From contig CAJVXY010000005.1 of assembly GCA_913009895.1 (NCBI GenBank), forward strand, positions 66,026 to 130,025: DNA of 64,000 bases, in the 5' to 3' direction. The notes beneath the pieces are model-generated. The model had not been told where the DNA came from. It made no database searches and was given only the letters and a program-made list of their open reading frames with translations. Made by a program: the position numbers and the translations under genes. Shown here piece by piece: positions 26,096-35,220 of this stretch (the stretch's first letter is position 1; every line of letters starts with the position of its first letter). This DNA is from an uncultured Acidiferrobacteraceae bacterium. GTDB taxonomy: Bacteria; Pseudomonadota; Gammaproteobacteria; Acidiferrobacterales; SZUA-150.

Positions 26096-26918
26096 GGTTT
26101 TGCCCTTTGGTTTTTTCAAGTTCGATACTTACTATAAATTCTGCATATTCTTCATAACCATCTAACAAATCATCTAAAGCTGATTTTTCCAATATGTATG
26201 TATTTGTATAAGACTCATCTACTAGAGGAACAACAGTCCTAACTTTGTATTTTGCGTTAGCAAATTCATCTCGCTTCTGTTGGGTTATAACTTTTGTTTC
26301 AATTGGGCTTACTACTTTTTCTCGATATATATAGCGGAGTTCGTCAAGTAACCGCACTCCTATAGTAGCTAAATCCTCAGCATCTTTGTCTCGTATAAAT
26401 TCGCCGTGAACTGCTCTGTTAGCAAGATGAGTAACATCATTAAGACTTGAAACAATATAGGTTGGAATAATTCCACCTTTACTCAGTTCATGTATCATTT
26501 TCCCGAGACCTACAATTTTTTTGTGTTTCTTATCGGGAAAACCATTTACATAAAGCGCTCTCAAAAAACGCTCCAACTCTATACGCAGTTTTGCCAGGCC
26601 GAGAGGTGCATCGTTTCTTACGATATCAAGAATATCTGAATATGCTTCTTGGGTATGGGGATCATGTTCTTTTTCTACTAATTGTTTTTGAATTTTATTT
26701 CCGACCTCTGTAATTTCACGAGATTCTATTTCAGCCTCAAACTCCCCAATTTTAATTTTTCTAATAAGTTCAATTAATGGTGCCAGCGCTACAATTGCTA
26801 ATAATAATATCGTTACAGTATCGACATGTATTTCTTTCCATTTAAGCGTATGGCCGACTAGGAGGATAAAAGCTAATAATCCTACGAACCATGGAATTAG
26901 TTTTGTGAGTATTTTCAT
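26058..26918 (-). CDS. membrane protein with DUF4145-like domain
   Basis: Protein of about 286 residues: two N-terminal membrane helices (ILTKLIPWFVGLLAFILLV, TVTILLLAIVALAPLIEL), a charged coiled segment, then a helical domain reminiscent of DUF4145 (APLGLAKLRIELERFLRALY, VSSLNDVTHLANRAVHGEF, ATIGVRLLDELRYIY), which in other proteins accompanies nucleases or defence genes. The start at 26918 is chosen for GAGAT upstream; a GTG at 26933 is possible. The last residues (KGQNQRGQNELKIHTI) are encoded by the dispersed repeat, so the original C-terminus has probably been replaced. Confidence 0.65.
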   Translation of the reverse strand: MKILTKLIPWFVGLLAFILLVGHTLKWKEIHVDTVTILLLAIVALAPLIELIRKIKIGEFEAEIESREITEVGNKIQKQLVEKEHDPHTQEAYSDILDIVRNDAPLGLAKLRIELERFLRALYVNGFPDKKHKKIVGLGKMIHELSKGGIIPTYIVSSLNDVTHLANRAVHGEFIRDKDAEDLATIGVRLLDELRYIYREKVVSPIETKVITQQKRDEFANAKYKVRTVVPLVDESYTNTYILEKSALDDLLDGYEEYAEFIVSIELEKTKGQNQRGQNELKIHTI

Positions 26919-26945
26919 TATCTCAGTAGGCACCTAAAGTCGACA

Positions 26946-27224
26946 CTAAGCCGCGCCGCTTTTTGGCGTCGGCTTGAGCTCATAGTTAGGGCATAATTGT
27001 TGATAAAGAAACTCTGGCGCAAAATCAGCCCCATTTGGCCAGACAATAGTCTCGAGTTCCTTATCCAACGATAACTCCGCAAACCGGGCTTTATCCTTCA
27101 GTGGCTGGAACACCTCGCCCCACAGTTCTTTTTCAAAGTCGACTTCTCCTTCTACTCCATCAGAAAATCTTAGCCATAACCGGTATTCACCCTTATACTT
27201 GACTTCTAGTAATTTCGGCAACAT
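26946..27224 (-). CDS. DUF2442 protein
   Basis: Small protein of 92 residues from the ATG at 27224, four bases after the end of the DUF4160 gene. It has the family pattern LLEVKYKGEYRLWLRFSDGVEGEVDF, then FAELSLDKELETIVWPNGADFAPEFLY. DUF2442 and DUF4160 genes often occur as a translationally linked pair that behaves like a toxin-antitoxin module, which is what the arrangement here suggests. Confidence 0.88.
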   Translation of the reverse strand: MLPKLLEVKYKGEYRLWLRFSDGVEGEVDFEKELWGEVFQPLKDKARFAELSLDKELETIVWPNGADFAPEFLYQQLCPNYELKPTPKSGAA

Positions 27225-27228
27225 AGCA

Positions 27229-27489
27229 CTACTCCAAAGGTTCAATTTTCTTTAATGATTTTCTCTCACGAGCCAAATTCCAATCTTCACCCAGATCACT
27301 TTTATGATACTCACGCCACTCCTGAACCAGTCCCAAAACTCGTGGCGGCAAACGGCCCTCGACAACTTCTCCCGTATCAATCGCTATTACAGCCTCATAA
27401 TCACCGTACTTCGCATGAAAGTGTGGTGGGTTATGATCGTTGTAGTACATAGCAATAATAATACCCAGGAATCTACTTATCTCCGGCAA
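27229..27489 (-). CDS. DUF4160 protein
   Basis: Small protein of 86 residues with the DUF4160 signature MPEISRFLGIIIAMYYNDHN, then PPHFHAKYGDYEAVIAI and RVLGLVQEWREYHKSDLGEDW. It is the upstream member of the DUF4160-DUF2442 pair, four bases apart. The pair is commonly carried on mobile or genomic-island DNA; the activity of either protein is not established. Confidence 0.88.
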   Translation of the reverse strand: MPEISRFLGIIIAMYYNDHNPPHFHAKYGDYEAVIAIDTGEVVEGRLPPRVLGLVQEWREYHKSDLGEDWNLARERKSLKKIEPLE

Positions 27490-27621
27490 ATCATTTCTCC
27501 TGCTTGCTTGCCCTAACTATAATTCGATGGCTAAATAATACCCGTTGGCAGCGGGCCGTGTTTGCGAAAAATAGTAGCTCCGTATAATTATAGCCTCTAA
27601 TGGGCATGAGTTCTCATCAAA

Positions 27622-30600
27622 TTATACCACCCCCCACTCCCGCCACCCTTTCAATAACGGGAAATACAGCCCTAGCTTGATCTGGCGGTTGTCTATTTTA
27701 CCCATATATTGGGCATAACGGTTTAACTGGGCCTGGTATCGTTGCTGTTCCTGATCAAGAAATTTATCCAGCTCACCACCTTCGTGGCTGGCGGTTTTGT
27801 AGTCGATAATCCAGCGGGTATTGGTTTTGTCGATAAACGTGCGGTCTATGATTAGGGTTTTGATCTTACCTGCCTCTAGCCCGCCAATAGCAAATTCTGA
27901 CCGGGCCTGTTGGTGACTTTTGTCCAGTATCCATTGGCCTTTTTCGTCTGCCAGGGTATTGCTGATTGCCAGGGATACCCTGGTGACGGCGGCTTTTAAT
28001 TCTGCTGCTGGTACGCCGAGACTGGTAAGGGCGTTGGCGTAATAACTCTCACTATCGCGCGCATGGTGCTGCCCGTTTGATAAACCCATGAGCACCCGGT
28101 GGACCACGGTGCCCACGTGGCGGGCCGTCGCACTGGCCCATTCAAATTCAATTTCCGGGATTGCTTTTGGTGTCGCTGGTGAGGCGCCAGCTATTTTTAT
28201 GGAGGCTGGCGCTGGCGGTACTGACCAGTCCGCGGGCAAACGCTGGATGCCCTGCACTTGCAGGTAATCCATGGTGTTGTTTGAAATATTAGCGTCAATC
28301 CCTGGCCCGGTATTTTGAGCTTGATTGATTTGTGTAGACTGTTCGGTTTGTAAACTCAGCGCTTTTTCATATTCCGGGGCCAACTCATGCCAGAGTAATT
28401 TAAGCAATGAGCCGGCGATAGGTGCCTGTAGTTCAAGGTCATCATTTTTTTCCCTGGCATTGGTTGTACCCAGTATATGCAGGGATTTTTTAGCGCGGGT
28501 GGCGGCCACATATAACAGGCGGGCATTTTCATTGTGGCCCCGCTCTTTGTCGGATCGTTTTAAATAATTATAAATCACATCCTCTTTTGACTCACTGGCG
28601 GCAATGGGTGCCAGTAATAAATCATTGTGCTGTTCACTGCTGGTGCGCTCAGACCAGAGCAGGAGTTGCTTGCTGGCGGGCGGTGTTTTTTGACCAAGGC
28701 CGGGCAGGATCACCACGTCAAATTCCAGGCCCTTGGCCTTGTGTATGGTCATGACTTGCAGGTGATCATCGGCCAGGTTATCGGGCCGGGCGAACAGGCT
28801 GGTAATGGCCTCGTGCAAGCGGGACACATCCTGGATACTGCCCGCCTCGTCCACGCCATCGAGTAAATCGAGGTAAACAAGCACGTCTTCAAGATCGGTC
28901 TCGTTAGTAATACATCCCGGCCCGCCCAGGGCCAGCCAGGCACCTGTTACCAGGGCGCGCAGGTTTTGCCGTTGCCGGTTTTGCAACACGGTTTGTAAAA
29001 TTTCTCTGGTGCGTTTTAATCTTGACTGGCCATCGGCTGATAATTGGCTGGTTATTTCTGCATTGGTCAAACGCGCCATTAAGGTGCTGCTGGCCTCACT
29101 GCCTGCCAGCAATTCCAGGTCGGTGAGGCTCAAACCACACCAGGGTGCCCGTAAAATCGCCAACCAGGCGATGCGATCACCCGGGTGCAGCAAGGCGCGG
29201 GTCAGTGCCAGCAAATCCTGCACTACCTGACGCTCGCCAAGGTGTTCGATGTCCAGTGCCAGGAAGGGTAAACCGGCCTTGCGTAATAAGGGCAGGATGT
29301 GACTCAAGATAGAACGACTGCGTACCAGGATGGCGATTTTATTTTCAGGCGTCTTTTCTTTTTCAGTTTTTATTATTTGTAAAATTTCCCTGGCTTCTTC
29401 TGACTTTATATTATTTGGGGGATTATTTTGATCCTGATTATTATTAAATTTAATCAATGGATGAACCGTAACGGCTTGCCCGGTTTCGGGGCCATGCCAG
29501 GCATGGGAAGGGCTATAGGTGACGGCACCGAGGCTGATATTTTCTTCAGCGGGAAATACTTGACTAAAAACCGAGTTGACCCAGTCGACAATGCCTTGCT
29601 GAGATCGAAAGTTGACGCTTAATGTCAGCGGTTCAAGTTTGACGTTGCCAATGCCTTCATGGCGGGCGCGCAAATATAATCCCACTTCTGCTTCCCGAAA
29701 CCGGTAAATGGATTGCATGGGATCACCCACCACAAACAGGGTGCGGCCATCATCCACTGACCAGCCGGCGGTGAGCCGTTGCAGGAGTTCGTATTGACTG
29801 AGCGAGGTGTCCTGGAATTCATCGATCAGGATATGACTAATGCGATAATCCAGTGCCAATGCCAGGTCCGTGGGTTGTTGTTCGCTGCCCAGTGCCCTGA
29901 GGGCCGCTTGTGATACTTCCGTGTAATCAACGCTGCCGGTTTCGGTGAACACCAGCTTTAACTGGGCGGCGGCGATGGGTAATAACTCGACAAGGGCATC
30001 GATGGCCAACCATTGCTGGTCGTCATAGTTGGCCGGTGGCAAGTAACGGACATCGTCGAGCAGTTCACGCAGTGTTTCATGTTCCTGTAACTGGCCGAGT
30101 AATTGTTTAATGTTTTCTTTTGCCTGGGTTAACTGCGCTTTTTCATCTTTGTTTTTACTGCTACTGGGTGCGGGGAAACCCTGTGATTTATTGATTGCCT
30201 TGCGCCATGCTCCATCCTTGGTTAAGAGTAACCCTGCAATACCAGCCCAGTAATCCTGTTCCGGCAAGGTGGCGCCGGGTAACTCGGTGAGCTCGGCACA
30301 GATGGCAATAGGCGAAGTGCTTTTTTCTAATGCCAGATTTTGTGAAGCATATTGCAAATTACTGTATAGGTTTGCTTTTAACGGGGCCGGTATACTTAAT
30401 AATACTGCCTGCAGTGAATCGATAATGGCACGCTGCATTGCCAGCTCCAGGCTGGCCCGTTCCAGGCGCGGGTTTTCCCGGTCGGCCACATGGCGCAACC
30501 ATTGATCACGGCGCTTGAGCATGCTCACCAGCAAGGACTCGACCCGAACTAAATCATTGTCCAGGTGGCTGAGTAAAAATGCGATGGCGTTTGACCATGA

Positions 30601-31113
30601 TTCGCCCGCTTCCAGTTGGGCCAGGGTGCGCCGCGCCGCCTCTTTGTAAAGGGGTTCCGTGTCATCGGCAATAGTGGGCTGGGCACCAAAACGGGACAAC
30701 AAGGGCATTTGCCGGGTGAGCGCACTACACAATGCATCAATGGTCTGGATGCGAATGCGGGCCGGGTGATCGGCCAGGGCCCAGTCATTTTTATCTGCCT
30801 GTTTTAATACGGCTTTGGCTAAAGTCCAGGTATGGGCGTCCGGGTCTTTTGCGGGCTGCTCGCCCTGGGCAGAATCCAGGGCCTTGATTACCCGGGCCCG
30901 CATTTCACCGGCGGCCTTGTTGGTAAAGGTAATGGCCAGTACTTCTTCCGGGTTTTGTACCCGCGCCAGCAAAACCAGGTAACGCTGGATGAGTAATTCT
31001 GTTTTGCCGGAACCTGCCGGGGCCTGGACAATAAATGAAGTTGCAGGGTCAAGGGCCCGTTGCCGGGCTTCGAGGTCAACAACCTTAGCGACGACTTGTT
31101 TGTTTTTTTTCAT
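27622..31113 (-). CDS. AddA-like UvrD-family helicase-nuclease
   Basis: Large subunit (1163 residues) of an AddAB/RecB-like recombination complex that unwinds and degrades DNA ends. Helicase motifs run in order: Walker A APAGSGKTELL (about 30-40), motif Ia ITFTNKAAGEMR, Walker B LIDEFQDTS, motif III GDPMQSIYRFRE, motif IV LSVNFRS, motif V TIHKAKGLEFDVV and motif VI LLYVAATRAKK. The C-terminal PD-(D/E)XK nuclease has IIDYKTA. The addB-like gene lies 66 bases upstream, so both are probably co-transcribed. Pieces of this gene's 3' end are scattered at 17.6-17.9 and 22.4-22.6 kb. Confidence 0.92.
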   Translation of the reverse strand: MKKNKQVVAKVVDLEARQRALDPATSFIVQAPAGSGKTELLIQRYLVLLARVQNPEEVLAITFTNKAAGEMRARVIKALDSAQGEQPAKDPDAHTWTLAKAVLKQADKNDWALADHPARIRIQTIDALCSALTRQMPLLSRFGAQPTIADDTEPLYKEAARRTLAQLEAGESWSNAIAFLLSHLDNDLVRVESLLVSMLKRRDQWLRHVADRENPRLERASLELAMQRAIIDSLQAVLLSIPAPLKANLYSNLQYASQNLALEKSTSPIAICAELTELPGATLPEQDYWAGIAGLLLTKDGAWRKAINKSQGFPAPSSSKNKDEKAQLTQAKENIKQLLGQLQEHETLRELLDDVRYLPPANYDDQQWLAIDALVELLPIAAAQLKLVFTETGSVDYTEVSQAALRALGSEQQPTDLALALDYRISHILIDEFQDTSLSQYELLQRLTAGWSVDDGRTLFVVGDPMQSIYRFREAEVGLYLRARHEGIGNVKLEPLTLSVNFRSQQGIVDWVNSVFSQVFPAEENISLGAVTYSPSHAWHGPETGQAVTVHPLIKFNNNQDQNNPPNNIKSEEAREILQIIKTEKEKTPENKIAILVRSRSILSHILPLLRKAGLPFLALDIEHLGERQVVQDLLALTRALLHPGDRIAWLAILRAPWCGLSLTDLELLAGSEASSTLMARLTNAEITSQLSADGQSRLKRTREILQTVLQNRQRQNLRALVTGAWLALGGPGCITNETDLEDVLVYLDLLDGVDEAGSIQDVSRLHEAITSLFARPDNLADDHLQVMTIHKAKGLEFDVVILPGLGQKTPPASKQLLLWSERTSSEQHNDLLLAPIAASESKEDVIYNYLKRSDKERGHNENARLLYVAATRAKKSLHILGTTNAREKNDDLELQAPIAGSLLKLLWHELAPEYEKALSLQTEQSTQINQAQNTGPGIDANISNNTMDYLQVQGIQRLPADWSVPPAPASIKIAGASPATPKAIPEIEFEWASATARHVGTVVHRVLMGLSNGQHHARDSESYYANALTSLGVPAAELKAAVTRVSLAISNTLADEKGQWILDKSHQQARSEFAIGGLEAGKIKTLIIDRTFIDKTNTRWIIDYKTASHEGGELDKFLDQEQQRYQAQLNRYAQYMGKIDNRQIKLGLYFPLLKGWREWGVV

Positions 31114-31160
31114 GATCCCCTCACCCCAACCCTCTCCCTGAGGGAGAGGGGGTTAACGGA
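31114..31160. repeat. intergenic CCCTCTCCCT palindrome (REP-like)
   Basis: Between the two helicase genes lies CCCCTCACCCCAACCCTCTC running into a perfect palindrome, CCCTCTCCCT-G-AGGGAGAGGG (31130-31150). This sequence type is a very common intergenic repeat in gammaproteobacteria. It may act as an mRNA hairpin within the operon. Confidence 0.7.
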
Positions 31161-31179
31161 GCGGCGGTGATTATTTGCA

Positions 31180-33942
31180 TTAATCATTATCAGGCTGCTC
31201 CGCTTCCATCAAATGACCGAGGCGTTGATTGAGTTCGTTAATGCGGCACAATTCCGGGTAAGGACAATAGGTGCAGCTGTTATCATCTTTAGGATCAACG
31301 ACTGCCACGCCATCGACGTATTCCCGGGCCAGGCGCTCGAGAACATTTTTCCAGTCGTTGATTTGTGTTGACCAGTCGGCAGCGCCGCGCTTGTCATCAC
31401 TACTAATGTCTTTAATACCATTGCTTATGCCATCGCGATCACCGAGGCCAATAAACCTGAGATCACCGGGCACCAGTTGGGCAAAGGCCAGTGCCGCTGG
31501 CGGCTGGCCTGTTTCGTTGCCCAGGTAGCTATACATGGGAAGCTGCGGCTCCCGGGGTCGCTCATCAAACCAGTTGTTGAGATTGTTATTGGCGCCGGTT
31601 TTGTAGTCGATCAACAAACGATCGCCGTTTTCCAGTTCGTCAATGCGATCAATAATCAGCTTTAAGGTCAATCCGGCAATGGTAACAAACTGTTGTTCTT
31701 CTGGTGCCACCACCTTGAAAGGCGGCCGTTGTTTTTCCAGTTCAAGCCACTGGCTGATTAGTCGTGTTAAACGGACTGTTTCTATTTCAACAAATCGTTT
31801 TGTGAAGGTTTCCGGATTAAAACGTGCCTGTTCGTTTATGGCTTGTTCGATACTGCTTGTGATTGTTGTATTTAATTCTTCGTCTGAAAGCTTGAGTAAA
31901 TTTGCCTGGTTTTTTAGTTCGCCCCATAACAACTCAAGCACACGATGCACCAGGCTACCCCGCTCCATGGCTGATAAACCCGCCTGGTTATCCGCGAACG
32001 GTTGGGCGCCGAGACGATAACGGGCAAAGGCACTGAATGGACAATTGGCCTGGTGTTTGATCAGGCCGGTGCCACCACGACCACTTACACCGTCGGCCCC
32101 GGTAGATAAGGGCGGCGGTTGATCTTCCGTGAGTAGTTCAAGACTACCCTGTTTGTGAATCGTTTGAATATAATCTTCTGGAACTGATGTGATAATTTTT
32201 TCTCTCGTGGCTTCCGGAATTTCCATGATCAGTGGACTGGGGCGAAGTTTTTTATCGTCTTCGCGCTCGGGGGAGCTGACAACAACTTCACTGGCACTAT
32301 TTAATAATACATTGGTTAAATATCGTGAAAATTCCAGCTCCCGTTCGGCCGAGGCATGGGGCATGGCCAACTCCCGTTGTAGTCGGGTGGGCAACAAGGG
32401 ATGGGGTCGCGGTGCCTGGGGCCAGGTTTCATCATCCAGGCCCAGTAGCCACAGGTAATCAAAGGTCAGGCCTTTGGCTTCGAGCACGCCGAGCACAGTA
32501 ATGGCCACGGCTTCACTCTCCGGTTGAAAGATTGTTTCATTGGCCAGGTTGCGTAACTGGCCCATGGCTTCATGCAAGGTAACAAGGCCACTAATACTTT
32601 CCAAACCAGCGAAGATTTCCAGGAGCTTGCGCCAACGTTCAACGGTTTGAAATTCAGCGCTGTTTAACGGCCGGTCTCCAGGCCAGCCGAATATATTTAA
32701 TGTTTTGGTAAAGTGCTTTGCCCAGTCATGGCTTGATTGCCGGGTTGGGCTGCTTTCTTTTAATTCAAGCAACGCGCTTAACCTGGTCGCCAGTTGTGGG
32801 CAGGCATGGGGGCCGACAGTACCGTTTTTGTCCAGGCCTTTTGCGAGGCGGGCCAGTAAGTCAATTCGAACATGGGTCGAACCCTGCTCTCTTAACCAGG
32901 CATCGAGCAAGGCCCGGGCATTGGTTTCATTACCCGTATTGGTTTCATCCGGGTGCTCACTATTCTGTTCCCCATGGCCAATAAAAACTGAGGCCAGTAA
33001 ACGACTCACTTTTTCCAGGCTCATGCGGTGTTGCAAACACTCGAGCATTAACAATGCATCAAACACCAGTGGGTACTGGCTCATGGGCAGGCCCAGGGAA
33101 ATATCATAAGGACGGACTTGATCCTGGTTACCGGGCAAGCTAACGGCGGGACATAATTCCTGGTCCAGGATCCTGGCCACGTCGGCCCGGACACTGGCCA
33201 GTTGGGGAATAACAATGGCGACCTTGGCCGCCGGTTCGTTCGTCAGACATTGTTTGGCCCATTGGGCGGCGGCCTGGATCTCATCCCGGGTGGTGGGCAG
33301 GCTTAGCCGGTATTGTTTACCGGGTTGATTATTTTCTTGCAATTGACCGACCGCAAGACCTTTGGCCTTGAACTGGTCAAATATTTTTTGCTGGATCGGG
33401 CTTGGCTCTTCGAATCCGGCCAGTAAAACCTCGCTGGGCAGGCTGAGTTGGTCGGCGGCTATACTATAATATAGGTGCTCAGCGAGGCGGGCCTCATCGA
33501 GCCAGTGTCGTTGGGCGCATTTTTCACTATAAACCCGGGCCCATGCCTTAAAAACAAGCACATCTTCATCTGCTGCTGTCCCCAAATCTGTGAGTGTTAA
33601 GACCCAGTCATGGAGTAATAACCAGGCCTGTTGGGCCGATTTGGCACTGGCGTGGAGATTAAGCAGGGACAAATGTTCGGATTCAGCACTAATGGCCTGT
33701 TCCCAAACCAGCCTGGCCTGGGCTTCGCTCAATAACCGGGCCTCGCTTAAATGCTCAATTTCCTGCCAGCTTTGATTTAACCAACTTTGCCAATGCAAAA
33801 TCTTCGGTTGTTCCCATGCCTCATGACCGGCAGCAATCTGGATCTGGCCGTATTGTTCCTGCAAAAAACGGGCGAGCCGGAGATTGCCGGTAAGTACCAG
33901 CGAGCCTGGGCCAAGTTTTGCTAATTGTGAATATTGAAACAC
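31180..33942 (-). CDS. AddB-like PD-(D/E)XK nuclease (TIGR03623-type DNA repair protein)
   Basis: Partner subunit (920 residues) of the AddA-like protein. The N-terminal two thirds have a helicase-like layout without a clear Walker A (LVLTGNLRLARFLQEQYG). The C-terminal nuclease has NCPFSAFARYRLG, RLLIDYKTG and a terminal CTYCPYPELCRI. Together with the Cys of NCPF these give the four cysteines of the AddB-type iron-sulfur cluster. The length and order match the proteobacterial addB-like genes that accompany short AddA proteins. It would recognise and process double-strand breaks. Confidence 0.88.
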   Translation of the reverse strand: MFQYSQLAKLGPGSLVLTGNLRLARFLQEQYGQIQIAAGHEAWEQPKILHWQSWLNQSWQEIEHLSEARLLSEAQARLVWEQAISAESEHLSLLNLHASAKSAQQAWLLLHDWVLTLTDLGTAADEDVLVFKAWARVYSEKCAQRHWLDEARLAEHLYYSIAADQLSLPSEVLLAGFEEPSPIQQKIFDQFKAKGLAVGQLQENNQPGKQYRLSLPTTRDEIQAAAQWAKQCLTNEPAAKVAIVIPQLASVRADVARILDQELCPAVSLPGNQDQVRPYDISLGLPMSQYPLVFDALLMLECLQHRMSLEKVSRLLASVFIGHGEQNSEHPDETNTGNETNARALLDAWLREQGSTHVRIDLLARLAKGLDKNGTVGPHACPQLATRLSALLELKESSPTRQSSHDWAKHFTKTLNIFGWPGDRPLNSAEFQTVERWRKLLEIFAGLESISGLVTLHEAMGQLRNLANETIFQPESEAVAITVLGVLEAKGLTFDYLWLLGLDDETWPQAPRPHPLLPTRLQRELAMPHASAERELEFSRYLTNVLLNSASEVVVSSPEREDDKKLRPSPLIMEIPEATREKIITSVPEDYIQTIHKQGSLELLTEDQPPPLSTGADGVSGRGGTGLIKHQANCPFSAFARYRLGAQPFADNQAGLSAMERGSLVHRVLELLWGELKNQANLLKLSDEELNTTITSSIEQAINEQARFNPETFTKRFVEIETVRLTRLISQWLELEKQRPPFKVVAPEEQQFVTIAGLTLKLIIDRIDELENGDRLLIDYKTGANNNLNNWFDERPREPQLPMYSYLGNETGQPPAALAFAQLVPGDLRFIGLGDRDGISNGIKDISSDDKRGAADWSTQINDWKNVLERLAREYVDGVAVVDPKDDNSCTYCPYPELCRINELNQRLGHLMEAEQPDND

Positions 33943-34230
33943 GCCAGCAGTATAACGATGATGGTGGCCAATGAATATTGAAACCGATGCGTAAACCGGG
34001 CATTGACAGCGGCCATTGATTAACTCTATGCTGGCGCCATGAGCATCAATTCAAAAACAGTGAAAAAACTATGGTGGCTGAAACCATCATGGCTGGCTGT
34101 TTGATCTCATCCTCGAAGTTAATTAATTACAAAAAACTTTAACATATCAATTCAGCGGCCACGGATCTCACCGTGATGCCCGTCTTGTCTGTTCACGCTG
34201 AAATCTTTGGTCCAGGCAGGTATCAATATA

Positions 34231-35166
34231 ATGGCAACAATAAGAACAAGGCTCATGGAAATGCAGAATTACGATAACCGGTTAACGGGCATCCTGTTCG
34301 TGCTTGCTGGCGCCCTGGGATTTTCCGCCAAGGCGGTATTGGTCAAACTGGCCTTTGCTACCCAACCAGAAATTGATGTTATTACATTGATGGCATTACG
34401 CATGGGCATGGCCCTGCCCTTTTTTGTTGTGATTGCTTTATTTTTAAAACGTAAAGACAGTGGTCAACTTACCAGTGACATTCTTGTCCCTGTTTTTGCG
34501 CTGGGTTTGCTTGGATATTACCTGGCCAGTTACCTGGATTTCTGGGGATTAAAATTTATCCCGGCCGGTCTTGAGCGGGCAATTTTATTTACTTACCCAA
34601 CCATTGTTGTGCTGTTGTCAGCACTGGTTTACAAAACGAGACTGACTGGCAAAACGATGCTGGCCCTGGTGATCAGTTATGGCGGTATTGTGCTGGCCTT
34701 CTCATCTTATGCGGCACTCAGTACGGCGGGTAATTTTGATAATCTCAAAACCGGTAGTTTGCTGGTATTTTCCGCTGCAATCAGTTTTGCGATTTTTATA
34801 CTCGGTAGTGCAAGAATGATTCATAAAATAGGCTCAATACAGTTCACTGCCTGGTCAATGATCGTGGCCTGTATCGCGACACTCATTCATTTTTTCGTGG
34901 TGAACGATATCAGTGACATTTTGGTGCCGGGCAAGGTGCTTTTTATTGCTGCGATTCTGGCCATATTTTCAACGGTCATCCCGTCATTTTTTATTGCCGC
35001 GGGTATTAAAAGAATTGGTGCCAGCACCGCTTCCATTGTGAATTCTACGGGGCCGATTATTACAATAATATTGGGATATTATTTACTGGACGAACACCTG
35101 GCAGTAACCCAGTTTATTGGCATAATATTAGTGATTGCCGGTGCCGCATTGGTGAGCAGAAAGTAA
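34231..35166 (+). CDS. EamA-family (DMT) transporter
   Basis: Inner-membrane permease with ten predicted helices in two EamA halves of about 140 residues each: GILFVLAGALGFSAKAVLVKLA in the first, TGSLLVFSAAISFAIFILGSA opening the second. The end TGPIITIILGYYLLDEHL, then FIGIILVIAGAALVSRK, is typical of the family. It exports or imports metabolites; the substrate cannot be read. The start is uncertain among ATGs at 34231, 34255 and 34261. The 33943-34230 gap before it holds no recognisable gene, only a 21-codon open stretch rich in Trp. Confidence 0.85.
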   Translation: MATIRTRLMEMQNYDNRLTGILFVLAGALGFSAKAVLVKLAFATQPEIDVITLMALRMGMALPFFVVIALFLKRKDSGQLTSDILVPVFALGLLGYYLASYLDFWGLKFIPAGLERAILFTYPTIVVLLSALVYKTRLTGKTMLALVISYGGIVLAFSSYAALSTAGNFDNLKTGSLLVFSAAISFAIFILGSARMIHKIGSIQFTAWSMIVACIATLIHFFVVNDISDILVPGKVLFIAAILAIFSTVIPSFFIAAGIKRIGASTASIVNSTGPIITIILGYYLLDEHLAVTQFIGIILVIAGAALVSRK

Positions 35167-35189
35167 TGAATTTAAAACTTGCTATAAAG

Positions 35190-35214
35190 GCAGGGTGAGT
35201 ATTACCCACCCTGC
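35190..35214. terminator. hairpin between convergent genes
   Basis: GCAGGGTG (35190-35197) and CACCCTGC (35207-35214) form an 8-bp stem with a 9-nt loop midway between the EamA gene stop and the convergent DUF4139 gene stop. There is no long T-run on either side, so bidirectional termination is likely but not certain. Confidence 0.55.
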
Positions 35215-35220
35215 AAGCTG

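Noticed and set aside
5754-27489. Whole minus-strand region as a superintegron
   Set aside because: Small one-direction genes suggested it, but the spacers lack R'/R'' boxes and attC folding; only the sites at 61.6 and 63.5-63.8 kb qualify.
34039-34104. 21-codon Trp-rich open frame upstream of the EamA gene
   Set aside because: No clear ribosome site and too short to judge; could be chance.
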